Below, piece after piece: positions 1-10,700 of a DNA stretch of 64,000 bases (its first letter is position 1; every line of letters starts with the position of its first letter). The DNA comes from Limnephilus marmoratus. Lineage: Eukaryota; Arthropoda; Insecta; Trichoptera; Limnephilidae. The DNA is taken from positions 49,636,831 through 49,700,830 of the forward strand of contig OU862916.1 in the NCBI GenBank assembly GCA_917880885.1. Reading direction: 5' to 3'. The position numbers and the translations under genes are program-made. The notes under the pieces are model-generated. The model saw only the letters and a program-made list of their open reading frames with translations, did not search any database and had not been told where the DNA came from.

Positions 1-19
1 TTACACATTATGCCCCGGC

Positions 20-110
20 GGTAATCCCCACGATCGGTTCCGCCATTTTGGCCAGATTTGCTTTGGCGGGAATATCGTTGTTTTGGCGGGATTCGCTCTG
101 GCCGGGGGAA
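20..110. promoter_or_regulatory. GC-rich segment with two E2F-like motifs
   Basis: TTTGGCGGGAA lies at 62-72 and TTTGGCGGGAT at 82-92, both in the same orientation and 20 bases apart. GCCATTTTGGCC is just upstream at 42-53. TTTGGCGGGAA matches the classical E2F site. The surrounding GC content is far above the rest of the window, so this could be a proximal promoter or 5' untranslated region of a gene outside the window. No coding frame follows convincingly. It could equally be the edge of an unrecognised GC-rich repeat. Confidence 0.25.
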
Positions 111-390
111 GGTGTGAAACCAACTAACGAGCCGCTACCTCATCTGCCCAGGCCGCCTCGTTCCACCACCTCACCTCACAAAGTGCGAATTGCAACATTA
201 GGTGGTCAAAGAAAGTTTTTGACAATGGTATAATAATACTAAAAGACGCTAACGTAATAATATACTCCGAATCGTTACATCTCAAAGGGGTAATTAGATA
301 AAACCAACAGAGGCAAAACAGAAAACCTTTGAAAAGAGATATCACGTCATGAAAAGTACCCAATAATACATACCTACATAATAAAAAAAC
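111..390. other. Unassigned stretch between GC-rich edge and first A repeat
   Basis: GC content falls steadily into AT-rich sequence. Frames on either strand run into repeat sequence and have no recognisable motif. I see no gene here. Confidence 0.4.
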
Positions 391-797
391 AATTATGGCG
401 GGAATGGGTACCGCAGAACCATTCATTGGATAACCAACACCTCTGCCACAGGTCACCCCAAGTGGTTCGCTACGTTTGGTGACTTAGCAGGGCTGCCCGG
501 GTTTATGGGGATGAGGTGTTTTTAGGACTTGGTGAGGTTTGACTAGGACGGATGCGTCTGCCCATCTACTGCGTGGCGGGCCTAATTGGGAAAGACTGGT
601 TGAGGGAGATCTTTTGATCTCTCCAGACGGACTCTATCGAACCATTGCCTTACAACGCAGTGGGAGGGATGGATGCACACATCCGCCTCTCATGGACATA
701 CTAACCTCCAGATTCCTACCCACTCCTCATAGCATTTTCCTTCCTACCTTTTTTGTCTCAGCGCCTCCTGTGTGGAGCTATGTAAAAAAAAGTTACT
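391..797 (+). repeat. Family A dispersed repeat, copy 1
   Basis: Starts at the family's left end (GGCGGGAATGGGTACC) and ends at its right end (TGTGTGGAGCT followed by an A-rich tail). The core CACCCCAAGTGGTTCGCTACG is shared with the other copies. It is shortened before the terminal hairpin, so the region between the CTTCCTACC segment and the last 30 bases is missing. It carries no open frame of its own. The class is uncertain; 5'-truncated copies elsewhere and the A-rich tail suggest a LINE-mobilised retroposon. Confidence 0.8.
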
Positions 798-1224
798 AGG
801 GAACGTAAGGTTATACGTTTTTATAAATCCTGAAATAGTCAAATATTATTTAAAAAAAACATCGCTTAAACAGAAATGACAGCAATGCAAAAAGGACAAT
901 TCTTCTCTCTCCACAACCCGAGTGTTGATTTGCGCATCTGAAACAATCGCTCACCTATTTGGCCCGATAACAACAAAAAATAACAAAAAGGTCGAAATTT
1001 CCGAAATTATTTCAACAAGCATCGACACGTCACAACATTCATGTTTAACCAACTTGATAAAACCGTGATTGGTGACCGAATGTGAATAGTCCAGAACTTT
1101 CAAACTTTCTTTCCCATCTTCTACTCCTAAACACTACCGTTAGTTTGCAACACTCCCGTGATTGTCATACCCCTTAGAGTAGGGACTAGCGTTTTTTTAA
1201 ATTAATTTTATTTTGTCCAGCAAA
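798..1224. other. AT-rich unassigned sequence
   Basis: No frame, repeat copy or motif that I can support. A sequence AGGGAACGTA at 799 matches the terminus of the small MITE at 1581, but no second terminus was found. Confidence 0.4.
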
Positions 1225-1442
1225 ATAAGCGATCCGGATCTCTGTGCGTCCGGGGCTGGTTGTTCCTTTTTTTTGAGGATTTTGGCCCGGCGTTATATGG
1301 TGGAGTATGACCGGGGTATGGTCGGTACGAGCCGTGAGCAATCGATTTCGTTTTACGGCCGCTTTCGGGAGGAATGCGCGGTGCTGACCTATGACGTCAC
1401 AGGGCCTCGCAATGAAGGATGCGACGACCGCCACATCGGGTG
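1225..1442. other. GC-rich island of unknown nature
   Basis: About 220 bases with many CpGs sit abruptly between AT-rich flanks. Both strands are open for 70-80 codons, which is expected of GC-rich DNA and is not evidence of a gene. A perfect CRE-type site TGACGTCA is at 1392-1399. The plus frame ends with a stop at the right edge of the island. It could be a TE 3' end, a retrocopied exon or a regulatory island; I do not recognise the peptide on either strand. Confidence 0.3.
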
Positions 1443-1500
1443 AAAATGCACAATGGAGAATGAAGCTTTTAGGGAAATATTAAAAATACATTATTTATTT

Positions 1501-2096
1501 CAATTTGGGAGGCGGGTATGGATACCGCATATAATTTTTTGGATAACCAACACCCCTGACGTAGGTCACCCCAAGAAGTTAGGGAACGTACCCATACTAC
1601 ATGACCAACTTTTTGCAATTTTTAACCCCCCCCCCCCCCGGTGACCAAAATCCTAAGCAACCCGCCGCTCATTTGTATGGAGCGTGACATTTTGAAGACC
1701 CCCCCCTAAACGTGTCACGTAGTATGGGTACGTTCCCTTAGTTACGTTCGGTGACTTAGCAGGGGTGCCTGGGTTCATGGGGATGCTTTTGCTCACGTAC
1801 TGCGTGGCGGGCCGGATCGGGAGAGACTGGTTGAAGGAATCCTTTTGATCTTTTCAGTAGGACTCTCTCGACCCATCGTCTTGCTCCGCAGTGGGAGGAT
1901 TGGATTCATGATTCATACGTCCGTCACACATTGACCCTCAGATTTCTACTCACCTTCTCATCCTTTTTTACTTTCTAGAACATCCTCTCCTTCTTCTTCC
2001 TTAAAAGATCCTCCCCACAGCATCTCCAAAAATGTTAAAGGCCCTGAGGGACTTTTCCTCAGGGCCTCCTGTATGGTGATAACATAAAAATAAAAT
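1501..2096 (+). repeat. Family A dispersed repeat, copy 2, interrupted by a MITE
   Basis: Complete from CAATTTGGGAGGCGGG to the terminal hairpin (inner palindrome around 2037-2068) and the tail ACATAAAAATAAAA. The conserved core is broken after GGTCACCCCAAG by a 158-bp MITE at 1581-1738 and resumes with TTACGTTCGGTGAC. One of the few copies carrying both ends, so useful for defining the family. Confidence 0.85.
1581..1738. mobile_element. 158-bp MITE with TTA target duplication
   Basis: Terminal inverted repeats of 20 bases are perfect: AGGGAACGTACCCATACTAC at the left and its complement at the right. Read as starting GGGAACG, the element is flanked by TTA on both sides, the 3-bp duplication of PIF/Harbinger elements. 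It sits inside family A copy 2. The interior has two C-rich runs and no coding capacity. The superfamily assignment rests only on TSD length. Confidence 0.75.
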
Positions 2097-3640
2097 ATTC
2101 GAATAACAAGAAAGTGCAGAAGATACGGACGGCCCTCTAAAATCCTTGAATACAGTTTACGACTCTTAACGACACAATATAAAAGTAATTAAAAGTAGCT
2201 GAATTAAATTTAAAAGAGATTTTAAATTTTTTTTTTAATTAATGCCCAGCGGGATTTTACATAATTGCAATGAGAAATAATAAAAAAAATTCATACAATG
2301 CAGGAATTAGAAAATATAAAATAACATAAAAATATATAATTTGGCAAAATCCATCGAACAAACAATATTTATTATATAATTTTTATAAAATCGTTGATAA
2401 TCATAATTCATAAACTAAACACATACGAGTTTGGCGCATTCGGTTTTTGAAGTTTTTAAAATTCAAATTATTATCAAAAACACCAATATTGCTTAAATAT
2501 TTGATATCAAGACTGTGTAAAAGTTGTAGACGGGAATTCAAACCATGAAATGAGATAAACATAATATTTAACGTGTTAATTAGGGTTTGCAAATCCTGCA
2601 CCTTTTTTAAATCCCGCGGGATTGTAAAAAATTGAATTTAGAAACCTCGTTGAATCCCGCGGGATTTTTCATTGTTCGGTATCAAATTGAAATAACAACA
2701 ACTTTTCATAAACAGTTTTCTCTAACTTAGCATCAATTATTCGTACTATAAAAAGATATCGAAGAGGTAAAATACTTAATAAGTATTTTAAGAAGACTTT
2801 GTTTTAAAAAAGTTCTCAAAAAATATATAGCCATAAAGGTCAAAACAAAACTCTCCATGGTCATTTGAGATCAATCACCTTTGCATTGAAAACATCACGT
2901 AATAATTTTAAGAAGATTTATATAAAAAAATAAGATCGTAAAAAACATAAAAAAGTAGAGTTCTGTCACTCATACGTTTGCGCGCAAAAGGCCAGCAAAA
3001 CACTCTTCACAAAAAAACTCTCTCTGCATCCTCACGAGTTGGTGGGACTGTCATGAAGTAGGTGTGTGCCAACTAAAGATATCTCCTTCTGATACCTCTG
3101 TTCTCAAAAAGAGACATCTCTTTCTTCAAGATCGATTACAGGTTTGAAGTTTCCGCATCGATTCAGCAAGATTTTGGTATAATTTTTTTTTCAATCCCGC
3201 ATTCCCCCAAATCCGCGGGAAATTGCTGACCACATTAAATGCAGGTGTTCATAAAAATCGAACATACAAGATTACATTTTTTAATAAAAAGGTTGGGCAG
3301 TTTATTTTCATCTAATTTCTAATGTTAAAATATTTATTATCGACGAGTAATTTATGTGCTCTAAAGGGATGTTAAGTTTTAAATTTAAGATGCTTAAAAT
3401 TTTCTTTACATCCTTTCTATATTTCGAATATGAATTTTGTAGAATGGCGTCCAGCGTCCATATTCACACTAAGGAATTATGTTCTATTAGGCTTAGGGAC
3501 ATGACCAAAAGTTTTATGATTTGTGAAAATATGCGAATGTATTATTAAATTATCTGGTTATTGCATCCTATTGTTAAATAAATTAACTTTAATGGAAGAA
3601 ATAACCATAAAGCAGAAATCGATCACAGAAGCTCATCGAT
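2097..3640. other. AT-rich stretch with recurring CCCGCGGG palindromes
   Basis: No gene is supported. The 14-bp palindrome AATCCCGCGGGATT occurs perfectly at 2610-2623 and 2653-2666. Partial forms occur near 2250 (CAGCGGGATTTT) and near 3192-3223 (CAATCCCGC, then ATCCGCGGGAAATTG). The sequence between is low-complexity A/T. The palindromes may mark the ends or internal repeats of an unrecognised element about 1 kb long. Confidence 0.4.
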
Positions 3641-3643
3641 TTA

Positions 3644-4009
3644 CAGGGTGTAAGGGACGTACTTGATCTCACTTTAATCTATGATTCCTGAAAATATTGG
3701 GAGTAAAATGTAACTGAAATATTGGTCTCCAGTGACACTGTTGGGTTTTTTTGGGGTTTGCGTTTTCATTTTTTTTTTCTTCAATATGAAAAAAAAACTT
3801 CCATTTATCGTCTCTCGTCACTCGGCCGAGTAATCGACTAAACCCTCATCCCGTCCCGAACTGTCCAATACCTATTTATGTTTTATGTTTATTTGAAACA
3901 AAAAACATTAAAAATGTCACCGGAGACCAAAATTTCACTCACATTTTTACTTCAAATAATGTCAGGAATCACTGGTTAAAGTAAGTCAAGTACGTCCATT
4001 AACACCCTG
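3644..4009. mobile_element. Inverted-repeat MITE, CAGGGTGT type, full copy
   Basis: The left arm starts CAGGGTGTAAGGGACGTACT and the right arm ends with the near-complement AGTACGTCCATTAACACCCTG. Further in, TTGGTCTCCAGTGACA is mirrored by TGTCACCGGAGACCAA, so the arms extend more than 100 bases each. TA precedes the left end. A second, truncated copy is at 58398. It has no coding capacity. It is probably a Tc1/mariner-type or similar cut-and-paste MITE; the TSD is not clean on the right. Confidence 0.75.
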
Positions 4010-5659
4010 CATAATAAATACTTGGTCGATGCAGAAGCTGCATAAAATCTCGAAACGTGAGCTCTGGCCTTATGAAATTTTCACCTGTTTTTGTTTGGGA
4101 TTTCAAAATCATCACAACTATTTTAAGCTGGTAACTTGAATTCCATTATGACCTAAGTAGGGTTAAAGTATTAAGTTACTTGTCGAAAAAGAAGACGGTG
4201 AGCCTTTTGTTTGTTACTAATCTATCAATTTATTTATTAAAACTCGGTTGCAATTTTCGTGTAACTCGGTGCAATTCAAAAACTGATGGAAATTTTCATA
4301 ACCTAGTAACCTTTGTATATTTACATAGATATCGCATCTTTCTATTGCTTTGTAATGCGCACTTAAAGTGAAATAATACAAAACTGCTCTGCACAGATGT
4401 TAGGTTATTATAATTATGGGAAAGTACCTACAAAATAAATTGATAACATGAAATCAGTAAAAAAATCGCATGTATAAATTAAAGCCACAGAAAAATAAAT
4501 ATATTTAATTTCAAGTTTGCTCATAATTCACCACTGCGTACAGTGGCACACGTGCCGGCCTCTGCATCTCATGTCGAAGGTCAGAATGCTGCCAGTGAGT
4601 CTACCAGCTCCGAGCTCTGAGCACTCGAATCCAGAGGCAGGCCTAGAGTGACGCAGAGTAAAGGGGCAGACGACCGAAGTCTACCAAGTGAATGGCGATG
4701 CTCTACCGAACACCGAAGTCATCAGCACGCGGCCTAAAAAGCTGAAGATACAATCAGGGCAGTGTACGCTGACTCGTTCGCCGCACACAACGACGAATTA
4801 TTAATTTACGACGCTAAAAATGATTTCATTTGAAATAATGATCAAAAATGCGTATGAGAACATTACCCAAGAAAATCTTCCAAAAAATACCTTATTGGGG
4901 TTAGTTGGGGTCAGGTAGTCTTAGTATTCCAATAAAAAATATAAATTATTTTGTACTGAAGTACTTCTGTATTTTGAGTTAGTGATACGGGTAAATAAAG
5001 CGTATAAATTGATTAGACTGTAAAATGACGATAACTTCTAAAATTGTTAAGTTTTTAACATTTAAAATACGTAGTTCTTTTTCTTAATCCTCATCTCAGA
5101 GCAGGGTCACCAATACTACATCACCTTTAAACAATAAAATAATGTTGTGGAATAAAAAACTCTCTAGAAGTATAAATTTCAATTTATTTTTTTAACAAAA
5201 ATAGTATTTCATAAGACTTATATTACATATATATTACTGAATACTGTTAATTTTTTTTATTTTTTATTGAAAGAATAGATAATACATATTAAAATCAACA
5301 AACAAGTCCTGCTAAGCCAATTGAATTGGCTTGTCAACAGGTGCTTATATTTTAGTTACATATACATTTTTTACATTTAAGTTTAAGTTAAAAATAATTT
5401 CAGATTAAAGTACATACAGTTTGGCAATTAAATGTAGAAAATAAATGATGATGCTGCGATCGTTTTCTAGTTTTAAATGGCGACACCAAGATGGCTCATA
5501 AGACAATGAATGTATGTTTTAAAAAACACTTCTGCCAAAATGCGTATTTCATAGCGTATTTGTATTTTCAAAAATTTTGCACAAAAAACTGTAATTTAAT
5601 AGAGGTAAAATAAAACAAAACAAGTTTTAAGTGGGCGTTTATTTCGATATAAAAACGTA
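4010..5659. other. Unassigned AT-rich region with a GC-rich patch
   Basis: A patch at about 4535-4800 has balanced composition (for example GTGCCGGCCTCTGCATCTC) but no long frame or recognisable motif. Around 5317-5335 there is a short palindrome AAGCCAATTGAATTGGCTT. Near 5245-5400 the T-rich sequence looks like the tail of a minus-strand LINE. No gene is supported. Confidence 0.35.
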
Positions 5660-5664
5660 GGTAC

Positions 5665-6000
5665 TTAAAAATTTAAGTCTATTAATTCAACACCCGACAT
5701 GTAATTATTGTCTTTGTCCTCGTGTGATTCTTCTTCTTCCGTATCTTTATCTTCATCTAAACGCAGTTCATCGATATCATCATATATATTACTGCCTCGT
5801 GCATAATATTCTGCCTCAATTTTCATCACGTGTTTGCAACAATTTTTCCAATCATCAGCACTTATGCTATTACATATTATTATTATAATGCCCATTTTCC
5901 GTTTTCCGGTGTTTCAAATTTTCCATCTGCCTTTTCCCTTCCTTGGCGATTCGTCTTACCGTTGATTCAGATTTACCAGTGTGTGAAAAATCATTAAAAT
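5665..6000 (-). pseudogene. Internally deleted DDE transposase remnant (Tc1/mariner-type)
   Basis: Read on the minus strand, about 5895-6000 encodes HTGKSESTVRRIAKEGKRQ, which looks like the helix-turn-helix start of insect DDE transposases. A frameshift follows. Then 5895-5665 encodes a C-terminal part containing ISADDWKNCCKHVMKIEAEY, then DDIDEL and an acidic tail rich in E and D. In insect Tc1/IS630-like transposases I know, a [S/K]xDDWxxCCxHVxxxExEY stretch followed by an acidic tail forms the extreme C-terminus. The catalytic core that should lie between is absent, leaving about 76 codons plus a fragment of a protein normally of several hundred residues. Dead element; TIRs were not located. 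Confidence 0.6.
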
Positions 6001-6019
6001 TATTATTATAGAAGGTAGT

Positions 6020-7105
6020 TTTAAAAACACACATTAGATAATATTCACTTGGAAAGAAAGAAAGAGAAAACGAGAAAAAGGTAACTTTTCTACGAGTTTA
6101 AAGAAGTTGCAAATTATTATTTTTTTGTATTGAGTTATTTCCTTTTTCCTGTGGCCGCATATTAACTGTCAAATTGAAGTGTCCAAATCGGATTTTTTTA
6201 ACATAACCTCAAATCAGATTGTAATGGTTATTATCGCTCGAAATTGGCATAAATCTTGTAATACTAATGAAATTTATTAAACAAACTATACTACATACCA
6301 GTCATTTCTTAATTAAACAGAAGCTTTTAATTAGTTAATTAAACAGAAGCTTCTTCGCGTGATACTCGGCTAGGCAGCATTGAAAAACACAGAATATAAC
6401 CCCTCTTGCATCACTATGTAATGGTTTATTCATTTTAATTAAATTCAGGCAAAAAATGAATAAAAATATTATCAAATCAGCGATCTTCTTCTCAGATTTA
6501 ACACAATAAATCAACCGTAACATGCGATAACATGACAGCCATAGGAAATGTCATATAATTCCGTGCTGCCATAGTAATGAACCAGTTTAGTTCGAATTTA
6601 TTTAATTTCTACACTTTCTTGCCAAACTATACTTGAAGCTTTAATATCCAAGTTGAAAACTTTCTGATATTTAAATAGAGAAAAACTGGACGAGCATAGC
6701 TACCCGGTCAACGAATCAGGCGCAAATGAGAAATATTGGCAGCGCGATACATATTCCAAATTTGCGCGCATGCGCAGGCTATTCACAAAATTAATTCTTA
6801 CGGTCCATTTTGAACTGGTTTATGGAGAACGTTTTATGATTAGTTTGAAGGCAAGGCTTTTCCTACTTTTGGCGCCTTAATTCCCTTTGACCGTTCTTGT
6901 GTGCGCCGGAGAGAGGCATGCGGGTATAGACAATTTGCATCCAACTGACGATCACTGAATAATACTGAACAACTGAACACTGAACAGACAGATGTGGCTG
7001 TGATCTGTGACGGCTGTCCGCACTGCCCGCCGTACGTCTGCTTGTGAGATATTACACAACTGATACGAACTATGTGAAATGCACATGCACATATTATGAA
7101 ATGAC
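6020..7105. other. Unassigned region with a CpG-rich, promoter-like stretch
   Basis: The first 700 bases are AT-rich and carry nothing recognisable. From about 6755 to 7050 CpGs cluster. GCGCATGCGC, the NRF-1/Ewg-type palindrome, is at about 6766-6775, and TTTTGGCGCC, E2F-like, at about 6866-6875. No exon can be called downstream on either strand. It may be a promoter or simply an older GC-rich insertion. Confidence 0.3.
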
Positions 7106-7109
7106 GATC

Positions 7110-7673
7110 TTAACCCCTCAGGTCTCGGGCACATTCGGACCAGAAAATTTCCACTTTGCAATAAAATCCAAATAAATAAACACTTTTGAATGTATCCGAA
7201 AACTAAAAACTGTTATGAAAGGTGATAAAATAAGCCTCCCAATGCTGTTATTAGAAAAATCAATATATTTTGAAAATATTTAAATTTTGAAGGCAATCGT
7301 AAAAACTTTTAAAAATGGCTCACCTTAAGTTTTTGTGACTAGGATTACCGGTAATGAAAATCAAGAATAACACAGAAATCTTTTATTAGAAAAATGAATT
7401 ATAAATGTTATTATCACCTCACGTTTTATGCTTTCATAAAAAATAAGTAATACAAAAACCTCGAAGTCTCATAATATTTTTTTCAAAATAAGGTATGAAC
7501 ATTTGGTTTCATAAAGGTTTATTTTTTCTGTGGTTAACTTCGATTTGATTATAAAGTGTGTTATTCTTTTTCGCACCATTTAAATCATATTTCTTACCAT
7601 GACACTAAGGGAGATACAACGATTTCTATGAGGTGAGGTTTCCAAAAACGAACAAATTAGCCTAAGGGTTTAA
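7110..7673. mobile_element. TTAA element, piggyBac-like MITE (family P), copy 1, degraded
   Basis: TTAA at 7110-7113 is followed by CCCCTCAGGTCTCGGGC. The right end reads AAGGG, one extra T, then TTAA at 7670-7673. Internal blocks (AAAGGTGATAAAATA, GGCTCACCTTAAGTTTTT, GACACTAAGGGAGATACAACG) recur in the same order in the copy at 23426. There is no coding capacity. It was identified by comparison with the better copies at 28245 and 43845. Confidence 0.55.
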
Positions 7674-7980
7674 GTTTAGATTAACATTTACAAATGACCA
7701 ATAAATTGAAAAACACGCTGTGATGTTTATTTTTCCCAAAATAAAATAAAACGTCCACATTTATTTAATTAACCATAAGTAAAAAATATCTAATAGCACA
7801 TCTTGAGATGCCAATTTAATATAAAGCATATAGGCATGGATTGCTGAAAATATAATAAAAAGAAAACAAGAGATAATAATATTATGTACGTATACGGTAT
7901 ACGTACCGACACTACATGGTAAAAGCAGAAACCAAATTATAAAATTAACAAAGATCCTTTTTAATAAATTGTTTAAATTG
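7674..7980. other. AT-rich unassigned sequence
   Basis: Low-complexity A/T with no frame that can be defended. Nothing recognisable. Confidence 0.4.
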
Positions 7981-8050
7981 TACACAGAAGGCCCTGAGAA
8001 AAAGTAGATCCATTAGAGACTATGTCGTCTTTGGGATGCTTTTTCTCACA
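7981..8050 (-). repeat. Family A, terminal hairpin fragment
   Basis: GGCCCTGAGAAAAAG, then TATGTCGTCTTTGGGATGC, matches the right end of family A in reverse orientation. Only about 70 bases remain and the inner hairpin is eroded. Confidence 0.6.
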
Positions 8051-8260
8051 GTCATGTCATATGAATAATCTTAGCGATTGACGTCATTTCATGATTCTAA
8101 TAGTGTCACAATGTAAACACATATTTCACTGCAACAATCACGTCAATACCAATTCGTTTATGAACCCCCTTTTACCATGCATACAGGTAGGTAACCTTAG
8201 GTAACCAATATGTAAAAGAAGCAGATATTTTAAATAGATTCAGATAATTTCACTTTTTTA
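8051..8260. other. Unassigned sequence between A copies
   Basis: No recognisable feature. Confidence 0.35.
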
Positions 8261-8714
8261 CAATAGATCCACACAGAAAGACCTGAAGAAAATAATTCCT
8301 CTCAGGATCTGTGTCCTCTTTGGAAATGCTGTGTGGAGGGTATTTTTAGGAAAGGAAGGAGGGGATTTTCTGGGAAGGAAAAAGGTAAGAGGGGTGGGTA
8401 GGAATCTGGGGGTTAGTGTGTCCAGGAGTGTCCAGGAGTGACGGACGAATGATTCCATCCCTCCCACCGCGATGCAAGAAGATGTTCCGAGCGAGCCCTG
8501 CTGGAGAAGTCAAAAGGTCTCCCTCAACCATTCCCTCCCGATCTGGCCTGCCACGCAGTTGGCAAGATCCGGACAAACCTCCTCTCATGAACCCGGGCAC
8601 CCTTGTTAAGTCACTAAAAATAGCGAACCACTTGGGGGTGACTTACGGCAACTTATGTGTTGGTTATTCAATAAATGATTCCCGGGAGGCGGTTCCCATA
8701 ACGATCTCCCAAAT
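8261..8714 (-). repeat. Family A dispersed repeat, copy 3
   Basis: Reverse orientation; starts at the hairpin (GATCCACACAGAAAG) and ends at the left terminus (GGCGGTTCCCATA, then CTCCCAAATT). Contains a duplicated GTGTCCAGGAGTGT. Open frames of 70-114 codons on both strands come from its relatively high GC content and do not correspond to a conserved protein. Confidence 0.85.
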
Positions 8715-8717
8715 TCA

Positions 8718-9520
8718 AACATATTTTTTATTTTTATTTTTATTTTTTATTTTATTTTAAATACATAAACGGCTATACTGCCTTTTATAAATAAACATAT
8801 AATAGAGTACAAAAGTAAGAAAAGTAATATCATTACATAATAGTAGTTTTAAACTTAAAAAATAACATACAATTATTTTGTGTATCACAACAAAAAATAA
8901 CAAGAAATAAAAGTGAGAAATATCGTCATTTCATTTCAACATGTCCATATTGCGTGTATAAAGTTACATTATGGAAAAAATAAAAAAAATAAAACTTAAA
9001 AACTGAAACCTAAAAATAACATACAATTATTTTGTGTATCACAACAAAAAATAACAAAAAAGAACAATGAGAAATATCATCATTTCATTTTAACATGTCC
9101 ATATTGCGTATATAAAGTTACATTATGGAAAAATAATTTTTGAGTGCATATTTATATTGCGCTAATTTTAAGAAATAAATGTCGCCGATGTTAGCATATT
9201 CATTTTTGTCACATATATAACGGTTATTAGTGAACATTTTTTTTCCAAAATTGTAAATTTTAGTTATTTTACATCGTACGAATACGTTCACTTTTTACAC
9301 TAAAAAATTGTTTTGTAATTCATTTTTATGCAAAAAAAATAGTTTTTTCTATATTCAAAGGTATTTGTACCGTAATTAATAAATATCAAATTTAACTTTT
9401 GATTATAAGATTATTATTAGGTTGTACTTACGAGTATTATGTATAATGTATTAATATAATTTTTTTTATTTCATGTATATAAAAAGCCCAAATGGGGGTC
9501 TAAATAAATAAATCTTATCT
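8718..9520. other. LINE-tail-like sequence containing a 154-bp tandem duplication
   Basis: T-rich (TTTTTATTTTTATTTT) at 8725-8758, consistent with the poly(A) end of a minus-strand LINE. Two units beginning AATAACATACAATTATTTTG at 8861 and 9015 and ending ACATTATGGAAAAA near 8980 and 9133 form a head-to-tail duplication with period 154. A short sequence AAAAGCCCAAATGGGGGTC with an (AAAT)n tail at about 9481-9515 resembles another LINE 3' end on the plus strand. No coding frame. Confidence 0.5.
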
Positions 9521-10400
9521 AAAATTCCAGCTGATAATAATAACAGTTAAGCGTTGATTGTGTTTGAGAGTTTACTGGCCTCTTTAACTCCTGCCATTAG
9601 ATCTCAGTCATAAGTCAAGAATTTAACTCATGAATATTCATTAGTCATCTTTTCAAGCTTCTGAGTTACGAACGCTAATGTCGGCCGAACCGACTTAACC
9701 TTGCTTCTCAAAGGTCTGAGGCTGAACAATATAAGATTACAGTAATTAATCCCATTTTTCTTTGCCCGGCTGATTCGTGATACAGCTCTGAAAGCCGTCA
9801 TTGTTTAGTCGAAGGGCACGTGGATTCCTGAGATGCCTTCCATAGAAACCTGGCGATAGGAGGTGAAAAAACGCCGAGGAATTCCGGTAGAATGCACGAA
9901 ACATAATCGTTTACAAAGCCAAGATAATGAGTTACTGCATGGGGCAAGATTCCCCATTATTCCTTCTTCTTCTGCTTGCCTGGGACCTGGGACCTGGGAG
10001 TTGTCATGCCATGCGCGGAATACTTAGGACTATTTACCTGACGAATCTGTACTACTGGATGACTCAAACCGCGTTGTTACTTTAAACGAGGGAATTTAGA
10101 ACATGGCGTTTGGTCACAGTTTGACAGGTAACATCTTCTACTGGAATCCATTAAGGCATTTTTTAACTTCTTTTCTTGGTAATTGGAAATTCGTCAGACA
10201 ATTCAAACATGGGCAACAGTTTTTTGAAGTGTTGTGTGAAGTTTTAAAATAAACAAAAAGCTCACCGAAAATTTTTACCCGTATATTTTAATAAACATTG
10301 CGAAATACGCACGAGTTGATAATAATTGTAAATATTTCGGTGATGTTGTAAAGTACTAAAATATTATTAATAATGGTTCAGGATTACCATTTTATAATTT
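9521..10400. other. Unassigned, balanced-composition region
   Basis: 9540-10060 is less AT-rich than its surroundings and shows no match to the repeat families defined here. No frame above 60 codons. It could be unique host DNA. Nothing else is seen. Confidence 0.35.
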
Positions 10401-10700
10401 ACTAGCAGTCCCGGACACACGTTGCTGTGGCTAACGAAATACAACGCCATTACTTAACCTTTTTAACCAACGCCATCTGTTAATTTGCATACACATAAAA
10501 TCCACACCCCAGCATGCCAGCCATATATTATATATTTCAACCATTTTACATAAAACCTTGACAAATTATATACCTATAAACCTTCCTCATGAATCACTCT
10601 ACCTATTGGTGAAAACCGCATGAAAATCCGTTGGGTAGTTTAAAAGATCTAAGCAAACAGACAGCGGGAGCGACTTTGCTTTAAACTGTGAAATGATAAA
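10401..10700 (+). repeat. Family C short retroposon, copy 1
   Basis: Starts ACTAGCAGTCCCGG, contains CACGTTGCTGTGGCTAACGA and GAATCACTCTACCTATTGG, and ends GCGACTTTGCTTTAAACTGTGAAATGAT. The same order of blocks is found at 11411 (reverse), 36118, 36465 and 58019. It is non-coding. The ATGATG-type end in the best copies resembles RTE-class 3' ends. Confidence 0.8.

Noticed and set aside
8416..8760. 114-codon plus-strand frame
   Set aside because: Lies wholly in family A and its poly(T) flank; other copies of A do not keep this frame open.
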